Notes: a model not told the origin generated them from the sequence alone. Numbered from the stretch's first letter, positions 50,787 to 59,992 are shown. The stretch: 64,000 nucleotides of DNA from Pseudomonas parafulva NBRC 16636 = DSM 17004 (GCF_000730645.1 NZ_BBIU01000007.1:62001-126000); one strand, 5' to 3'. Made by a program: numbers and translations.

Positions 50787-50828
50787 TTTTTCGCCAGCAG
50801 TATTCGCCGAAGCGGAGGCTGCCGGTAG

Positions 50829-51848
50829 TTAGCGTGGGGAAGTCGAGCCTCGTATCAGCAAGGAGGCTTTGAAGTCGATGCGCGTGGCGATGCCGCTGTC
50901 GCCCTGCAGCCGGCCCAGCAGGCTGTCGAACGCCGCCATGCCGATGCGTTCGGTGGGCTGGGCCAAGGCCGTGATGCCGCTGCCGACCAACGGGTACCAG
51001 TCCAGGTCGTCCAGGGCGATAAGGCCGACGTCTGCAAACAGATCACGGCCTGCAGCACGCAGGCTGCGAGTAACCTCCAGGGTGGCGACGCCGTTGCAGG
51101 TGAAGATGGCCTGCGGGCCATGGCCGCTCTGCGCAAGGAATGCTGCGAGGCCCGCATCGAGGCCAGGGCCTGTGTGCAGGACCTGCTGGCGCATGCCGGG
51201 GCGTTGACCGACACAGGTGCCGACGGCTTGAACCCGCTCCGCCCGCGAACTGGTGCCGTCCAGCGGCTCGGTGACAGCCAGGATGTCCCGGTAGCCGCGG
51301 GCATGCAGGTGCGCGATGGCCTGCTCCACGGCGTCGAGGTTGTCCAGGCCAACCAGGTCGACCTTCAGCTCGGGCAGTTGTCGGTCCACCAGCACCATGG
51401 GCATGTCCCGCATGAGGTTGAGCAACTCGCCAGGCTGATGGCCGAGGGTGTTCACGATCACCCCCTCGACGTTGTACGACTGCAACGCCCGCAGATGATG
51501 GCGCTCCTGTTCGTCGTCACGGTTGGTGTTGCACACCACCAGGCTGTAGCCGTGCTGGCGGCAGGCGGTTTCAACGCCATGCATCACCGCCACTGAATAC
51601 GGGTTGAGGATGTCGGCAACCAGCATGCCGATCAACCGCGTCTGGCCCCGCTTCAGGCCACGGGCCATCTGGTTGGGCCGGTAGCCCAGCTGTTCGATGA
51701 CCTGGGCCAGCCGCGCGGCGGTGGCGTCGGCCAGCAACTGCCGGTCGCCGCCGATATAACGCGACACGGTTGCCTTGGATACCCCGGCAACACGGGCGAC
51801 TTCGCTGATGGTGACCCGTTCGCGGGCATGGGCAGGCGCGTCGGTCAT
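50829..51848 (-). CDS. ptxS: LacI-family regulator PtxS
   Basis: A 339-residue LacI-type repressor. VTISEVARVAGVSKATVSRY (about residues 12-31) is the helix-turn-helix, with the hinge region PNQMARGLKRGQTRLIGML following. The C-terminal part is the periplasmic-binding-protein-like effector domain. PtxS binds 2-ketogluconate and controls the kgu and gluconate dehydrogenase operons and itself. Identical operators at 50773 and 51879 flank the gene on both sides. It is 70 bases upstream of kguE on the same strand. Confidence 0.93.
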   Translation of the reverse strand: MTDAPAHARERVTISEVARVAGVSKATVSRYIGGDRQLLADATAARLAQVIEQLGYRPNQMARGLKRGQTRLIGMLVADILNPYSVAVMHGVETACRQHGYSLVVCNTNRDDEQERHHLRALQSYNVEGVIVNTLGHQPGELLNLMRDMPMVLVDRQLPELKVDLVGLDNLDAVEQAIAHLHARGYRDILAVTEPLDGTSSRAERVQAVGTCVGQRPGMRQQVLHTGPGLDAGLAAFLAQSGHGPQAIFTCNGVATLEVTRSLRAAGRDLFADVGLIALDDLDWYPLVGSGITALAQPTERIGMAAFDSLLGRLQGDSGIATRIDFKASLLIRGSTSPR

Positions 51849-51878
51849 GGCAGTTCCTGATCATTATTGTTAGGGCGA

Positions 51879-51892
51879 TGAAACCGGTTTCA
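51879..51892. promoter_or_regulatory. PtxS operator upstream of ptxS
   Basis: A second exact copy of TGAAACCGGTTTCA, 31 bases upstream of the ptxS start and just after the gluconate dehydrogenase operon. It is expected to mediate autoregulation of ptxS. Confidence 0.88.
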
Positions 51893-51953
51893 ATACACCA
51901 AAAACCGGCTCGTTCGTCAATCTGCCATCTGTCGGGTCACGCCTGGCCCGGGC

Positions 51954-53255
51954 CTAGTGGTCCGTCACCTGCCCCAGGTCATCGCCTGATGTCTGGCGCA
52001 TGTCGCTGGTGCGCAGGTCAGCTACATCGCCGGGCTTGACGGTACCTGCCTGGTTGCCCCAACTGGTGCGGATGAAGTTGACCACGGCTGCCACCTGCTG
52101 GTCATTCAGCCGCCAGGCGTAGGCTGGCATGGTGAAACTGGAGGGTGCCGTATGGGTTGCCGGCAGCGTGCCACCCTTGAGCACCAGGTGAATCAGCGAG
52201 GTGGCATCGGCGGTTTGCACCACAGGGTTGCCGGCCAGTGCCGGGAACACGCGGGTGTAGCCCTTGCCGTCGGTGCGGTGGCAAGCCGCGCAGTTGTCGA
52301 TGTACACCGCAGCACCTGCCTTGCTGTCATCGCCGTGCCACAAGGCATCGGCCACCTTGCGGTCGTATTGATGCGGTTTGTCGTTCGGGTTGCTTGGCGG
52401 CAAGGTTTTCAGGTAACGGGCAATGGCGGTCAGGTCGGCATCGGTCATGTACTGCATGCTGTGCTCCACCACGTCACTCATGCCACCGAATACCGCGCTG
52501 TTGTCACTGCGGCCGGTCTTGAGAAACTGCACCAACTGGGCCTCGCTCCAGCTGCCCAGGCCATCCTTGTGATCACCGCGCAGGTTCTTGGCAATCCAGC
52601 CCTCCAGCGGCGCGCTGCCGGCCAGAAACGCCTCACCTTCCTGTGGGTTCAGGGCTTTTTCCTGCATGGTCAGTGCCCGTGGGGTGTGGCACGCGCCGCA
52701 GTGGCCCAGGCCTTCGACCAGATACGCCCCGCGGTCGATGACCGGGTCACTGGCCTGGGCCGCCTGCCAGGGCTTGGCATCTGGTGCGAACAGGCCACGC
52801 CAGATCGCCAGCGGCCAGCGCATGCTCAGCGGCCAGGGGATGTCGCTGTCCCTGTTGGGCTCGGCCACCGGCTGCACGCCGTGCTGGAAATAGGCATACA
52901 GCGCCTGCATGTCGGCTTCGGTCAGGCGCGCGTAGGACGGGTACGGCATGGCCGGGTAAAGCGTGCTGCCGTCCTTGGCGATGCCGCGGCGCAACGCCTG
53001 GTCGAAGTCCTCGAAGCTGTAGCTGCCGATGCCTTCGGGCGACGGCGTGATATTGGTGGAGTAGATTGTGCCGATGGGGGTTTCCATAGGCAGCCCGCCC
53101 GCAAATGGCTTGCCGCCCTTGGCAGTATGGCAGGCAACGCAGTCGCCCGCGCGGGCCAGGTATTCACCTTGCTGCACCTGTTTCGGGTCGGGCTGCGCCG
53201 CTTGCGCGCAGAGCCCGGTGCCCATCAGCAAAGTCGCGATCAACATTCTGTTCAT
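51954..53255 (-). CDS. Gluconate 2-dehydrogenase cytochrome c subunit
   Basis: A 433-residue exported tri-heme cytochrome c. The signal peptide ends near CAQA; three haem-binding motifs are CVACH, CGACH and CAACH (about residues 39, 187 and 324). It passes electrons from the FAD subunit to the ubiquinone pool in the inner membrane, facing the periplasm. Two ATGs exist, at 53261 and 53255; the second sits eight bases after AAGGAG and is preferred. It is the last gene of the three-subunit operon, 12 bases after the FAD subunit. Confidence 0.9.
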   Translation of the reverse strand: MNRMLIATLLMGTGLCAQAAQPDPKQVQQGEYLARAGDCVACHTAKGGKPFAGGLPMETPIGTIYSTNITPSPEGIGSYSFEDFDQALRRGIAKDGSTLYPAMPYPSYARLTEADMQALYAYFQHGVQPVAEPNRDSDIPWPLSMRWPLAIWRGLFAPDAKPWQAAQASDPVIDRGAYLVEGLGHCGACHTPRALTMQEKALNPQEGEAFLAGSAPLEGWIAKNLRGDHKDGLGSWSEAQLVQFLKTGRSDNSAVFGGMSDVVEHSMQYMTDADLTAIARYLKTLPPSNPNDKPHQYDRKVADALWHGDDSKAGAAVYIDNCAACHRTDGKGYTRVFPALAGNPVVQTADATSLIHLVLKGGTLPATHTAPSSFTMPAYAWRLNDQQVAAVVNFIRTSWGNQAGTVKPGDVADLRTSDMRQTSGDDLGQVTDH

Positions 53256-53267
53256 GTTCATCGCTCC

Positions 53268-55052
53268 TTAAGCCGCCACCAGCGGGCCGGGGTTCTTCAG
53301 GTACTGCTCCCGAATGGCCCGGGCAGACCAGTACGTCAGCGCGGCCACCAACCCGGTCGGGTTGTAGCCAAGGCCTTGAGGGAACGCAGAGGCGCCCGGC
53401 ACGAATACGTTGTGTACATCCCAGCATTGCAGGTAGCGGTTCAGTGCACTGGTGGCAGGGTCGGTCCCCATGATCGCACCACCGTTCAGGTGGGTGGTCT
53501 GGTAGCTGGCGGTGTTGAAATGTTCTTTCACCTGCTTGCCCAGCACGGCGATGGATTTAGGGTTCATCGCTTGGGCGATCTTGCTCAGCTTGTCGACCAT
53601 GAACTGGTTCATGCGAATGTCGTTGTCCTGCCAGTCGAAGGTCATGCGCAACAGCGGCAAGCCGTAGGCATCGCGGTAGGTCGGGTCCAGGTCCAGGTAA
53701 TTACCCCGGTAGGACTGATGTGCGCCATGGGCGTCCATCGACAGTTGATGGGTGTAGTAGTCGGCGGTGGCCTTCTTCCAGGCACTGCCCCAGGCAGGTG
53801 TACCCGGGGGGTTGGCGACACCGGCAATCGGCCGCGAGCCTGCCTGGTTCACCCACATGGGTGAGCCGCCGACAAAGCCATGGGGGCCATGGTCGAAGTT
53901 GTCGGCATTGAAGTCGTCGATAGCAACGCCGTTGCCACCTGCACCGATGAAGTTGTTGGTGTGCACGTCCTTGTCGAAAAAGGCTTTCACCGTGCCCATG
54001 TTCTGGTAAGCAAAGTTGCGCCCGACCACACCTTCGTTCTTCACAGGGTCGTAAGGCTTGCCGATCCCGGACAGCAGCATCAGGCGCACGTTGTTGAACT
54101 GGAACGCGGCCAGGATCACCAGCTCGGCCGGCTGCTCCAGTTCGCGGCCCTGGGCGTCGATGTAGGTCACGCCGGTTGCACGTTGCTTGCTGTCGTCAAG
54201 GTTCACCCGCAGCACGTGGGCATTGGCCCGCAGCTCGAAGTTAGGCACCTGGCGCAATGCCGGCAGAATGTTCACGTTGGGTGAGGCCTTGGAATACATG
54301 TAGCACACGTAACCGCTGCAGAAACCGCAGAAGTTGCACGGTCCCATCTGCGCCCCATAGGGGTTGGTGTAAGGGCCCGAGGTATTGGCCGACGGCAGGT
54401 TGTAGGGGTGATAGCCCAGGGCCGAGGTGGCCTGCTGGAACAGCTGGGCGGATACCACGTTCTTCTGTGACACCAGCGGGAAGGGGTTGGAGCGGTCTGG
54501 GGCGTATGGGTTGCCCCCCTTGCCCCGCCCTACCACTTCGCCCTTCACGGTCCAGGCTTGGCCGGAGGTGCCGAAGACCTTCTCGGCAAAATCAAAATAC
54601 GGCTCCAGTTCTTCATAGGTAACGCCGAAGTCCTGGATAGTCATGTCCTGGGGGATGAACGACTTGCCATAGCGCTCTTCGTAATGGCTGCGCATGCGCA
54701 ACTCGATCGGGTCTACACGAAAGTGCACACCGGACCAATGCAGCCCGGCACCGCCTACACCTTTACCCGGCAGGAAAGCGCCCAGTTGCCGGTACGGCAA
54801 GGCCACGTCGTTGACCGTGTGGCGTATGGTGACCGTCTCCTTGGACAGGTCCAGGAACAGTTTCTTGCGCACGCTGTAGGTGAGCTCATCGATCACCTGG
54901 GGGTAACTGCCGTCTGGGTAGGTGTCCTGCATGGGGCCGCGCTCCAGGGCAACCACCTGCAGCCCTGCCTCGGTCAGTTCCTTGGCCATGATGGCGCCGG
55001 TCCAGCCAAACCCGACGATCACCGCATCGACTTTTTTCAAGGTATTAGCCAT
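53268..55052 (-). CDS. Gluconate 2-dehydrogenase FAD (GMC) subunit
   Basis: A 594-residue GMC oxidoreductase. The FAD-binding motif is VIVGFGWTGAIMAKELTEAG (about residues 11-30), and the C-terminal domain with the catalytic His/Asn region lies in HLNGGAIMGTDPATSALNRY and VPGASAFPQGLGYNPTG. It oxidises gluconate to 2-ketogluconate in the periplasm. It has no signal peptide of its own and is thought to be co-exported with the Tat-signal-bearing small subunit. Its Cys-rich loop GPCNFCGFCSGYVCYMYS (about 238-255) suggests an iron-sulfur cluster, as in related GMC dehydrogenases. Confidence 0.9.
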   Translation of the reverse strand: MANTLKKVDAVIVGFGWTGAIMAKELTEAGLQVVALERGPMQDTYPDGSYPQVIDELTYSVRKKLFLDLSKETVTIRHTVNDVALPYRQLGAFLPGKGVGGAGLHWSGVHFRVDPIELRMRSHYEERYGKSFIPQDMTIQDFGVTYEELEPYFDFAEKVFGTSGQAWTVKGEVVGRGKGGNPYAPDRSNPFPLVSQKNVVSAQLFQQATSALGYHPYNLPSANTSGPYTNPYGAQMGPCNFCGFCSGYVCYMYSKASPNVNILPALRQVPNFELRANAHVLRVNLDDSKQRATGVTYIDAQGRELEQPAELVILAAFQFNNVRLMLLSGIGKPYDPVKNEGVVGRNFAYQNMGTVKAFFDKDVHTNNFIGAGGNGVAIDDFNADNFDHGPHGFVGGSPMWVNQAGSRPIAGVANPPGTPAWGSAWKKATADYYTHQLSMDAHGAHQSYRGNYLDLDPTYRDAYGLPLLRMTFDWQDNDIRMNQFMVDKLSKIAQAMNPKSIAVLGKQVKEHFNTASYQTTHLNGGAIMGTDPATSALNRYLQCWDVHNVFVPGASAFPQGLGYNPTGLVAALTYWSARAIREQYLKNPGPLVAA

Positions 55053-55055
55053 GGT

Positions 55056-55796
55056 TCAGGCCCTCTCCCCACGAATGGACACCGGTGGGAACGGGTAGCG
55101 CTCGTTGCGCTCGGCCCAATCCATGAAATCGGCGCGGGCACCGGGGAAGCCGATCTGCTTCCAGCCGACCATGCCTTTGTTACCGCCATGCACGGGGTCG
55201 CAGAAAAAGCCCTCACGGGTGTTTTGCAACAGCAGGCTGAAGAAGGCCTTGGCAGGTACGTCCTGCAACACCAGGTCGCCCGCCTCCAGTGCGGCGAGCA
55301 CACGGTCCTGCTGGGCGGCGCTTTGTTCATGGAACGGCTTGTTGCCCTGGGCCCTGCACCAGCCCAGCACACCGGCGATGCCTAGCCTGTAGATCTGCTG
55401 CGGGTTGAGCTGCAACTGGTAACCCAGCTCGGGTGCGGCGTCTGCATCGAAGGGGCCTTGCATGTACCACAAGGCCCCGCTGGCATAGGGAGTGCCCATC
55501 TGTCGGTCGATATACTCGGCGGCACCGGCCTCCAGGGCGCCGGCGCCCAACTCGTCAGCCGGGATAAGGCGGCTCACCGCGGCTTGGAGGAAAGCGTATT
55601 CGTCCACGGTGAAAAATGCCGGCTGGTACTGGGCGGCGTCGGTTTTTTCTGGCACGTTGGGGCTGCGTGCTGGCTCGGCTATCACCGCGCTGGCGCCCAG
55701 GCCCAGGCCGGTACTGGCGACCGTTACCACAGGTATCAGGGTCAAGGTCTTGCGCAGGAAGTCCCTGCGGGGGTTGTCCGGTACGTGCTCAGACAT
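55056..55796 (-). CDS. Gluconate 2-dehydrogenase small subunit (Tat-exported)
   Basis: A 246-residue protein of the gluconate 2-dehydrogenase subunit 3 family. A twin-arginine signal, NPRRDFLRKTLTLIPVVTVA (about residues 8-27), begins it; the mature domain contains FTVDEYAFLQAAVSRLIPAD and LPAKAFFSLLLQNTREGFFC-like segments. It escorts the FAD subunit through the Tat system and stabilises the complex. It is the first gene of the operon, three bases before the FAD gene. Confidence 0.9.
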   Translation of the reverse strand: MSEHVPDNPRRDFLRKTLTLIPVVTVASTGLGLGASAVIAEPARSPNVPEKTDAAQYQPAFFTVDEYAFLQAAVSRLIPADELGAGALEAGAAEYIDRQMGTPYASGALWYMQGPFDADAAPELGYQLQLNPQQIYRLGIAGVLGWCRAQGNKPFHEQSAAQQDRVLAALEAGDLVLQDVPAKAFFSLLLQNTREGFFCDPVHGGNKGMVGWKQIGFPGARADFMDWAERNERYPFPPVSIRGERA

Positions 55797-55957
55797 TTCT
55801 AATCCTCATCATCGGTAAGCGGCCTCGGCCGGGGCCAATGATCAAGACCGCTCACTGACGAACGGCGTTCAGAAACATTTTGAGTTTAATGTCGCATTGA
55901 CGCCAATAGGTTTGCATGAACCCGCGATATTGACTCGGCGGAGAGATTTGACCCCTG

Positions 55958-56608
55958 ATGATTCAGTCCGACCTTGACCTGTTCGGCCCACAGCCGCATC
56001 GCCTGGCCAGCCATACAGTGCTGTTGCCAGGCTTCGCCCTCCCCGACCTGGAGGCGATGTTGGACGCCCTGCGCCCGGTGCTGCGGGCTGCGCCGTTCCG
56101 GCACATGCGCACCCCCGGCGGCCTGCACATGGCGGTGGCGCTGACCAACTGTGGTGAGCTGGGCTGGGTCAGTGATGCCAACGGCTACCGCTACAGCCCC
56201 ACCGACCCCGTCAGTGGCCAGCCATGGCCGGCGTTGCCCGATGTGCTCACTGCGCTTGCCTCGCGCAGCGCGGCTGTCGCCGGCTTCGACGGGTTCGTTC
56301 CAGACGCATGCCTGGTCAATCATTACCAACCAGGCACCCGCCTCACCCTGCATCAGGACCGCGACGAGCGCGATTTCGATCAGCCTATCGTGTCGGTTTC
56401 CCTGGGGCTTCCGGCCGTGTTTCTATTCGGGGGGCAACAACGGGCTGACAAGACCCAGCGCATCCCGCTCAGCCATGGTGATGTACTGGTTTGGGGCGGC
56501 GAAGACCGTCTACGCTTTCACGGTGTGCTGCCGATCAAGCCCGGGGTTCACCCGCGCATGGGCGAGCGCCGGATCAACCTGACCTTCCGCAAGGCGGGTC
56601 GTGGATAG
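55958..56608 (+). CDS. alkB: Alpha-ketoglutarate-dependent DNA repair dioxygenase AlkB
   Basis: A 216-residue Fe(II)/2-oxoglutarate dioxygenase that oxidatively removes methyl groups from 1-methyladenine and 3-methylcytosine. The metal ligands are visible in LHQDRDE (HxD, about residues 128-130) and RFHGVLP (His about 184), and 2-oxoglutarate is bound by RRINLTFR near the end. LVNHYQPGTRLTLHQD is a family block. Length matches E. coli AlkB. No ada gene is adjacent. The upstream 160 bases hold the divergent dehydrogenase promoter too. Confidence 0.92.
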   Translation: MIQSDLDLFGPQPHRLASHTVLLPGFALPDLEAMLDALRPVLRAAPFRHMRTPGGLHMAVALTNCGELGWVSDANGYRYSPTDPVSGQPWPALPDVLTALASRSAAVAGFDGFVPDACLVNHYQPGTRLTLHQDRDERDFDQPIVSVSLGLPAVFLFGGQQRADKTQRIPLSHGDVLVWGGEDRLRFHGVLPIKPGVHPRMGERRINLTFRKAGRG

Positions 56609-56664
56609 TGCATTAGCCGAAGCGTGTGTCACCACGCACCACCGTCAGCTCACAGGAGGCTGTC

Positions 56665-56718
56665 ATGACCCAGCATCACGCCGTCCCGCCACTTTCCACC
56701 AGAGGCACCCGACCATGA
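56665..56718 (+). CDS. 17-residue upstream ORF coupled to the next gene
   Basis: ATG 56665 sits four bases after the good ribosome site AGGAGGC and opens a 17-codon frame (MTQHHAVPPLSTRGTRP). Its TGA (56716-56718) overlaps the ATG of the 95-residue gene as ATGA. Such an arrangement suggests translational coupling or a leader peptide. The next gene has no ribosome site of its own. The peptide itself has no recognised family. Confidence 0.5.
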   Translation: MTQHHAVPPLSTRGTRP

Positions 56719-57002
56719 AGATGCCAGGCCGCGCCCCCAATGCATCGGTGCAACTGGATTACGTGCGTGACACGCTGTTCGGCCCCGTGGCGCTGAGTGT
56801 GGAGTGCCAGTGCCAGCTGGCACCGCTGAGCCTCCAAGGGCGACCTGCGTTGCGCATGCATATTTGCCCGCCGCTGCCAGACAAGGTCGACAGGGCGCAC
56901 AGCGTTGCATTTATGCTGGACGGGCGCAGCTACCACGGCGTAGTGCGCGACAAAGGCAAATGCGGAGACGGCGGCCTGAACCTGCTGCTGGAGCTGCGCT
57001 AG
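56715..57002 (+). CDS. Unrecognised 95-aa protein
   Basis: A 95-residue cytoplasmic protein (MKMPGRAPNASVQLDYVRDT, ending GDGGLNLLLELR) with no signal peptide. It has a CQCQ motif and one further Cys near the end. I do not recognise the family; the beta-strand-rich pattern resembles small PilZ-like or barrel proteins but no RxxxR or DxSxxG motif is seen. It is probably translated by coupling with the short upstream frame. It follows alkB by 106 bases. Confidence 0.6.
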   Translation: MKMPGRAPNASVQLDYVRDTLFGPVALSVECQCQLAPLSLQGRPALRMHICPPLPDKVDRAHSVAFMLDGRSYHGVVRDKGKCGDGGLNLLLELR

Positions 57003-57034
57003 CGGCTAAAGCGCATTACATGACATGGGAGTGA

Positions 57035-57295
57035 TCAGGCAATCGCCTTCGCCCGCGCAGGGCTTTTGCCGCGCAGCGCATGCAGCTGCCCAACCAGGTT
57101 CACCAGGTCGCGGCAGCTGTTGAGGCTGTGCAGCGGTACACCGCTCAGGCTCACACCGCGCTCGAAGTTCTGGCCTTGCGCAAGCCGTATGGTTAGGTTG
57201 TTACCGTCAGCGCAGCTGATTTCACAACGATCAGGCAGGCAGGCATGCTCGATCATCTGCCGCATTTCCAGCATCGAAACGCCTATCAACGACAT
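57035..57295 (-). CDS. DUF1652 protein
   Basis: An 86-residue Pseudomonas DUF1652 protein. The N-terminus SLIGVSMLEMRQMIEHACLP is the hallmark of the family, followed by a domain ending SCRDLVNLVGQLHALRGK. Function unknown. GAGAGGG lies upstream of ATG 57295, which supports this start over an in-frame one at 57373. It converges on the 95-residue gene. Confidence 0.82.
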   Translation of the reverse strand: MSLIGVSMLEMRQMIEHACLPDRCEISCADGNNLTIRLAQGQNFERGVSLSGVPLHSLNSCRDLVNLVGQLHALRGKSPARAKAIA

Positions 57296-57497
57296 GGTAC
57301 GACCCTCTCTGGCGATGGCCTGTTTAATGTAGTTACGCCTGTAGCAGGCTGAGCGCCAATTGATAATGAGCATCTTTGGCCATACGTCGATGCGCTGCAG
57401 TGATGAGCATGCAGGGGTTCATCTAGCACCTTAGCTGAAGAACCCCTGGGGTGAGGTTAGGTTCGGGCAGAATCACCACCCTGCGACGAGCGGTGCA

Positions 57498-58385
57498 TCA
57501 ATGCGAGGCACCCCCGCGATCGCCCTGCATCTGCCCGAATTTGCCAGCCTGGAAGGCCTCGAAGGACTCAATGATCTCGGCCTGGCTATTCATCACGAAC
57601 GGGCCGTAACCCACAATCGGCTCGTCGATCGGCTCGCCACTGAGCAGCAGAACGCTGGCAGCTTCCGCTGCTTCAAGCTGCAGGTCCTGCCCTGCCGGGT
57701 CAAACAGCACCAGGCTCGAAGGCCCCGCCTGTTGCGCCCCGTTGATGGTGACCGTGCCCTGCAGTACCACCAGCGCTGCATTGCGGCCAGCGGCGACGGG
57801 TAGCGTGAAGCTCGCCCCTGCCTGTAGGCGCATGTCCCATACATCCATCGGCGTGAACGTGCGTGCAGGGCCCAAAGCGCCCTGGTAGCTGCCTGCGATC
57901 ACGCGCAGGCTCCCGGATTCGCCGCCCAGCGGCACCACCGGGATATCCTTCGCCAGCAGCGTCTGGTAGCCCGCTGCGGCGCGCTTGTCACGGGCCGGCA
58001 GGTTTACCCACAGCTGCACCATCTCCAGCGTTCCACCCGTTTGCGCAAACCGCGGCGAATGAAACTCTTCATGGATGATGCCGTCGGCGGCCGTCATCCA
58101 CTGCACATCACCGGGGCCGATGAAGCCGCCAGCCCCTGTCGAGTCTCGGTGCTCAAGCTCGCCCTGGTACACGATGGTCACCGTCTCGAAGCCACGATGG
58201 GGGTGCTCACCCACCCCGCGCCGGGCCTGGGTGGGTGAGAAGGTGTGAGGGCCGGCATAGTCCAGTAGCAAAAACGGGCTTATACGGCTGGCCAGGTTGT
58301 CGTAGGTGAACAGGCTGCGCACCGGGAAACCGTCACCCACCCAGTGGGGTTGGGGGCTGCGGTGGATACCGAGAATCGTTTTCAT
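57498..58385 (-). CDS. Pirin-family protein (cupin)
   Basis: A 295-residue pirin-like bicupin. The metal-binding N-terminal cupin motif is GEHPHRGFETVTIVYQGELE (about residues 55-74), followed by HRDSTGAGG, VQWMTAADGIIHEEFHS. All four metal ligands (HxH, His, Glu) appear present. Pirins act as quercetinases or redox-sensing co-regulators. Start 58385 (MKTILGIHRS) fits the family; the frame runs far upstream but is not conserved there. It stands alone. Confidence 0.88.
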   Translation of the reverse strand: MKTILGIHRSPQPHWVGDGFPVRSLFTYDNLASRISPFLLLDYAGPHTFSPTQARRGVGEHPHRGFETVTIVYQGELEHRDSTGAGGFIGPGDVQWMTAADGIIHEEFHSPRFAQTGGTLEMVQLWVNLPARDKRAAAGYQTLLAKDIPVVPLGGESGSLRVIAGSYQGALGPARTFTPMDVWDMRLQAGASFTLPVAAGRNAALVVLQGTVTINGAQQAGPSSLVLFDPAGQDLQLEAAEAASVLLLSGEPIDEPIVGYGPFVMNSQAEIIESFEAFQAGKFGQMQGDRGGASH

Positions 58386-58468
58386 GGGGAGGTCCTCATT
58401 GGCTGAGAACACCTTAGCAATGGTGCCTATAGCTGAGTAGCCTGCCGCAATGGCATGCATCGTCCCAC

Positions 58469-59350
58469 CTATGGGACAGTGCCGAGCAAAAAACCAGTTG
58501 CCAGATCGGCAGCATTGCCTGGGTTTTCCTGCATGAAGCAATGCCCGCCCGCCACTTGCCGGGCACTCACGTGGCTGTTGAGGCTCGCCAGCCGGTTTGC
58601 CGAGACCGGCACGAAGGGGTAGGTATGTTCCCCGTACAGAATGCGCGTGGGGACGGCGATGCGTAACAAGGTTGGCCACAAGCGCCGAGGAAATGAGCTG
58701 AAGATCTCCACCTCGCGGCTGGGCCTGCACTTGAGCACCACGCCCTTCTCGCATTCGCCCAAGGCATGGTCGATGTAGGCTTGCAGCGCTGCATCGTGCC
58801 AACCCTTGAAAATACCCCGGCCCTGCAGCGAAGCATGCGCCGAAGGCCGGTCAGGCCAGAAGCTGCGCCGCCGCGCAGCCTGGCGTGCCATCGGGTGGTG
58901 ACGGTGCAGGCCGACCACCCTTGCTGCACCCAGCACAGCCAACATGCGCTTGTTGAACAGTACTGGGTCCAGTAATACAGCGCGTTGGAACAGCTGGGGT
59001 TCAGCCGCCAGCATCAGGCTAGTGAGCACGCCGCCAAAACTGTGCCCGAGGGCCACGCGGGGTACCTCGCCATACTCGCTCCGCCCGCCTTCGAAGGCCT
59101 CGACGGCCAGCGCAGCGGTGCGGTTCCAACCGCGAAACACGCCACCGTGGTCGCTGTCGCCGTGCCCTTGCGCGTCACTGAGCCACAAATCGAAATGGCC
59201 GGCCAGGCGCGCCAGCATGGGTTGATAAGCCAGGCTGCAAAAGCCATTGCCGTGCAAAAAATGCAACAGCGGTCGCCCACTGGCTTCTGTGCGCCAGCCA
59301 CGCAGGGTGAAGCCCTCGTCGCATTGATGGGACCATGGAATCAGCTGCAT
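58469..59350 (-). CDS. Alpha/beta-fold hydrolase
   Basis: A 293-residue hydrolase. HFLHGNGFCSLAYQPMLARL (about residues 31-50) is the oxyanion region, and the nucleophile is in ALGHSFGGVLTSLML (Ser about 103). The acid residue is probably Glu in ILYGEHTYPFV and the base His in VAGGHCFMQENP. Resembles esterase/lipase-type hydrolases. It lies next to the LysE gene on the same strand, 21 bases downstream, and may be co-transcribed. Confidence 0.85.
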   Translation of the reverse strand: MQLIPWSHQCDEGFTLRGWRTEASGRPLLHFLHGNGFCSLAYQPMLARLAGHFDLWLSDAQGHGDSDHGGVFRGWNRTAALAVEAFEGGRSEYGEVPRVALGHSFGGVLTSLMLAAEPQLFQRAVLLDPVLFNKRMLAVLGAARVVGLHRHHPMARQAARRRSFWPDRPSAHASLQGRGIFKGWHDAALQAYIDHALGECEKGVVLKCRPSREVEIFSSFPRRLWPTLLRIAVPTRILYGEHTYPFVPVSANRLASLNSHVSARQVAGGHCFMQENPGNAADLATGFLLGTVP

Positions 59351-59371
59351 CGCGGCGCGCTACCTGTAGTG

Positions 59372-59992
59372 CTAGTGAAACGCCGATTCTACAAACAGCA
59401 GCGGGTACAGCGAAATCACCAGCAGCAGGGCCATCAGGACATTGAACAGCATCAGCCAGCGCGGGTTCTGCAACACGCTGCGCAACGCGCTGCCAAACAT
59501 CACCCAGATGCCGACGCTGGGCAAGTTCACCAACGCAAACAGCGCCGCGATCACTACCACGTTGGTGACGTAGCCTTGAGCGGGTGTGTACGTGGTGATC
59601 GCCCCCACCGCCATCACCCAGGCTTTGGGGTTGACCCACTGGAAAGCAGCCGCCGGCCAGAAGCCTATTGGCTTCCTCCCATTGTTGGCCGCTGCGCCCA
59701 CAGGCCCGGCGTTGGCAATCTTCCAGGCCAGGTAAAGCAGGTAGGCCGCCCCCGCGTAGCGCAGCACGGTATACAGGGACGGCCACGCCTTGAACACTTC
59801 GCCCAGGCCAAGCCCCACCGCCAGCACCATCGCCATGAAACCGATGCTTACGCCCATGGCATGCGGGATCGTGCGGCGCACGCCGAAGTTCACCCCGGAG
59901 GCCAGCAACATGGTGTTGTTGGGCCCCGGGGTGATGGACGAAACGAAGGCGAACAGGATAAAAGCAGCGAGCAGGTCGACAGAGGCAAACAT
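59372..59992 (-). CDS. LysE/RhtB-family exporter
   Basis: A 206-residue inner-membrane protein with six predicted helices. The N-terminal ITPGPNNTMLLASGVNFGVR (about residues 20-39), then RTIPHAMGVSIG, is the LysE/RhtB signature. Members export basic amino acids, homoserine or threonine. It is the upstream gene of the hydrolase on the same strand. Specificity cannot be inferred. Confidence 0.88.
   Translation of the reverse strand: MFASVDLLAAFILFAFVSSITPGPNNTMLLASGVNFGVRRTIPHAMGVSIGFMAMVLAVGLGLGEVFKAWPSLYTVLRYAGAAYLLYLAWKIANAGPVGAAANNGRKPIGFWPAAAFQWVNPKAWVMAVGAITTYTPAQGYVTNVVVIAALFALVNLPSVGIWVMFGSALRSVLQNPRWLMLFNVLMALLLVISLYPLLFVESAFH

Noticed and set aside
52152..53864. A 570-codon plus-strand frame over the cytochrome c and FAD subunit genes
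   Set aside because: It is antisense to genes with haem and FAD motifs and crosses the boundary between them.
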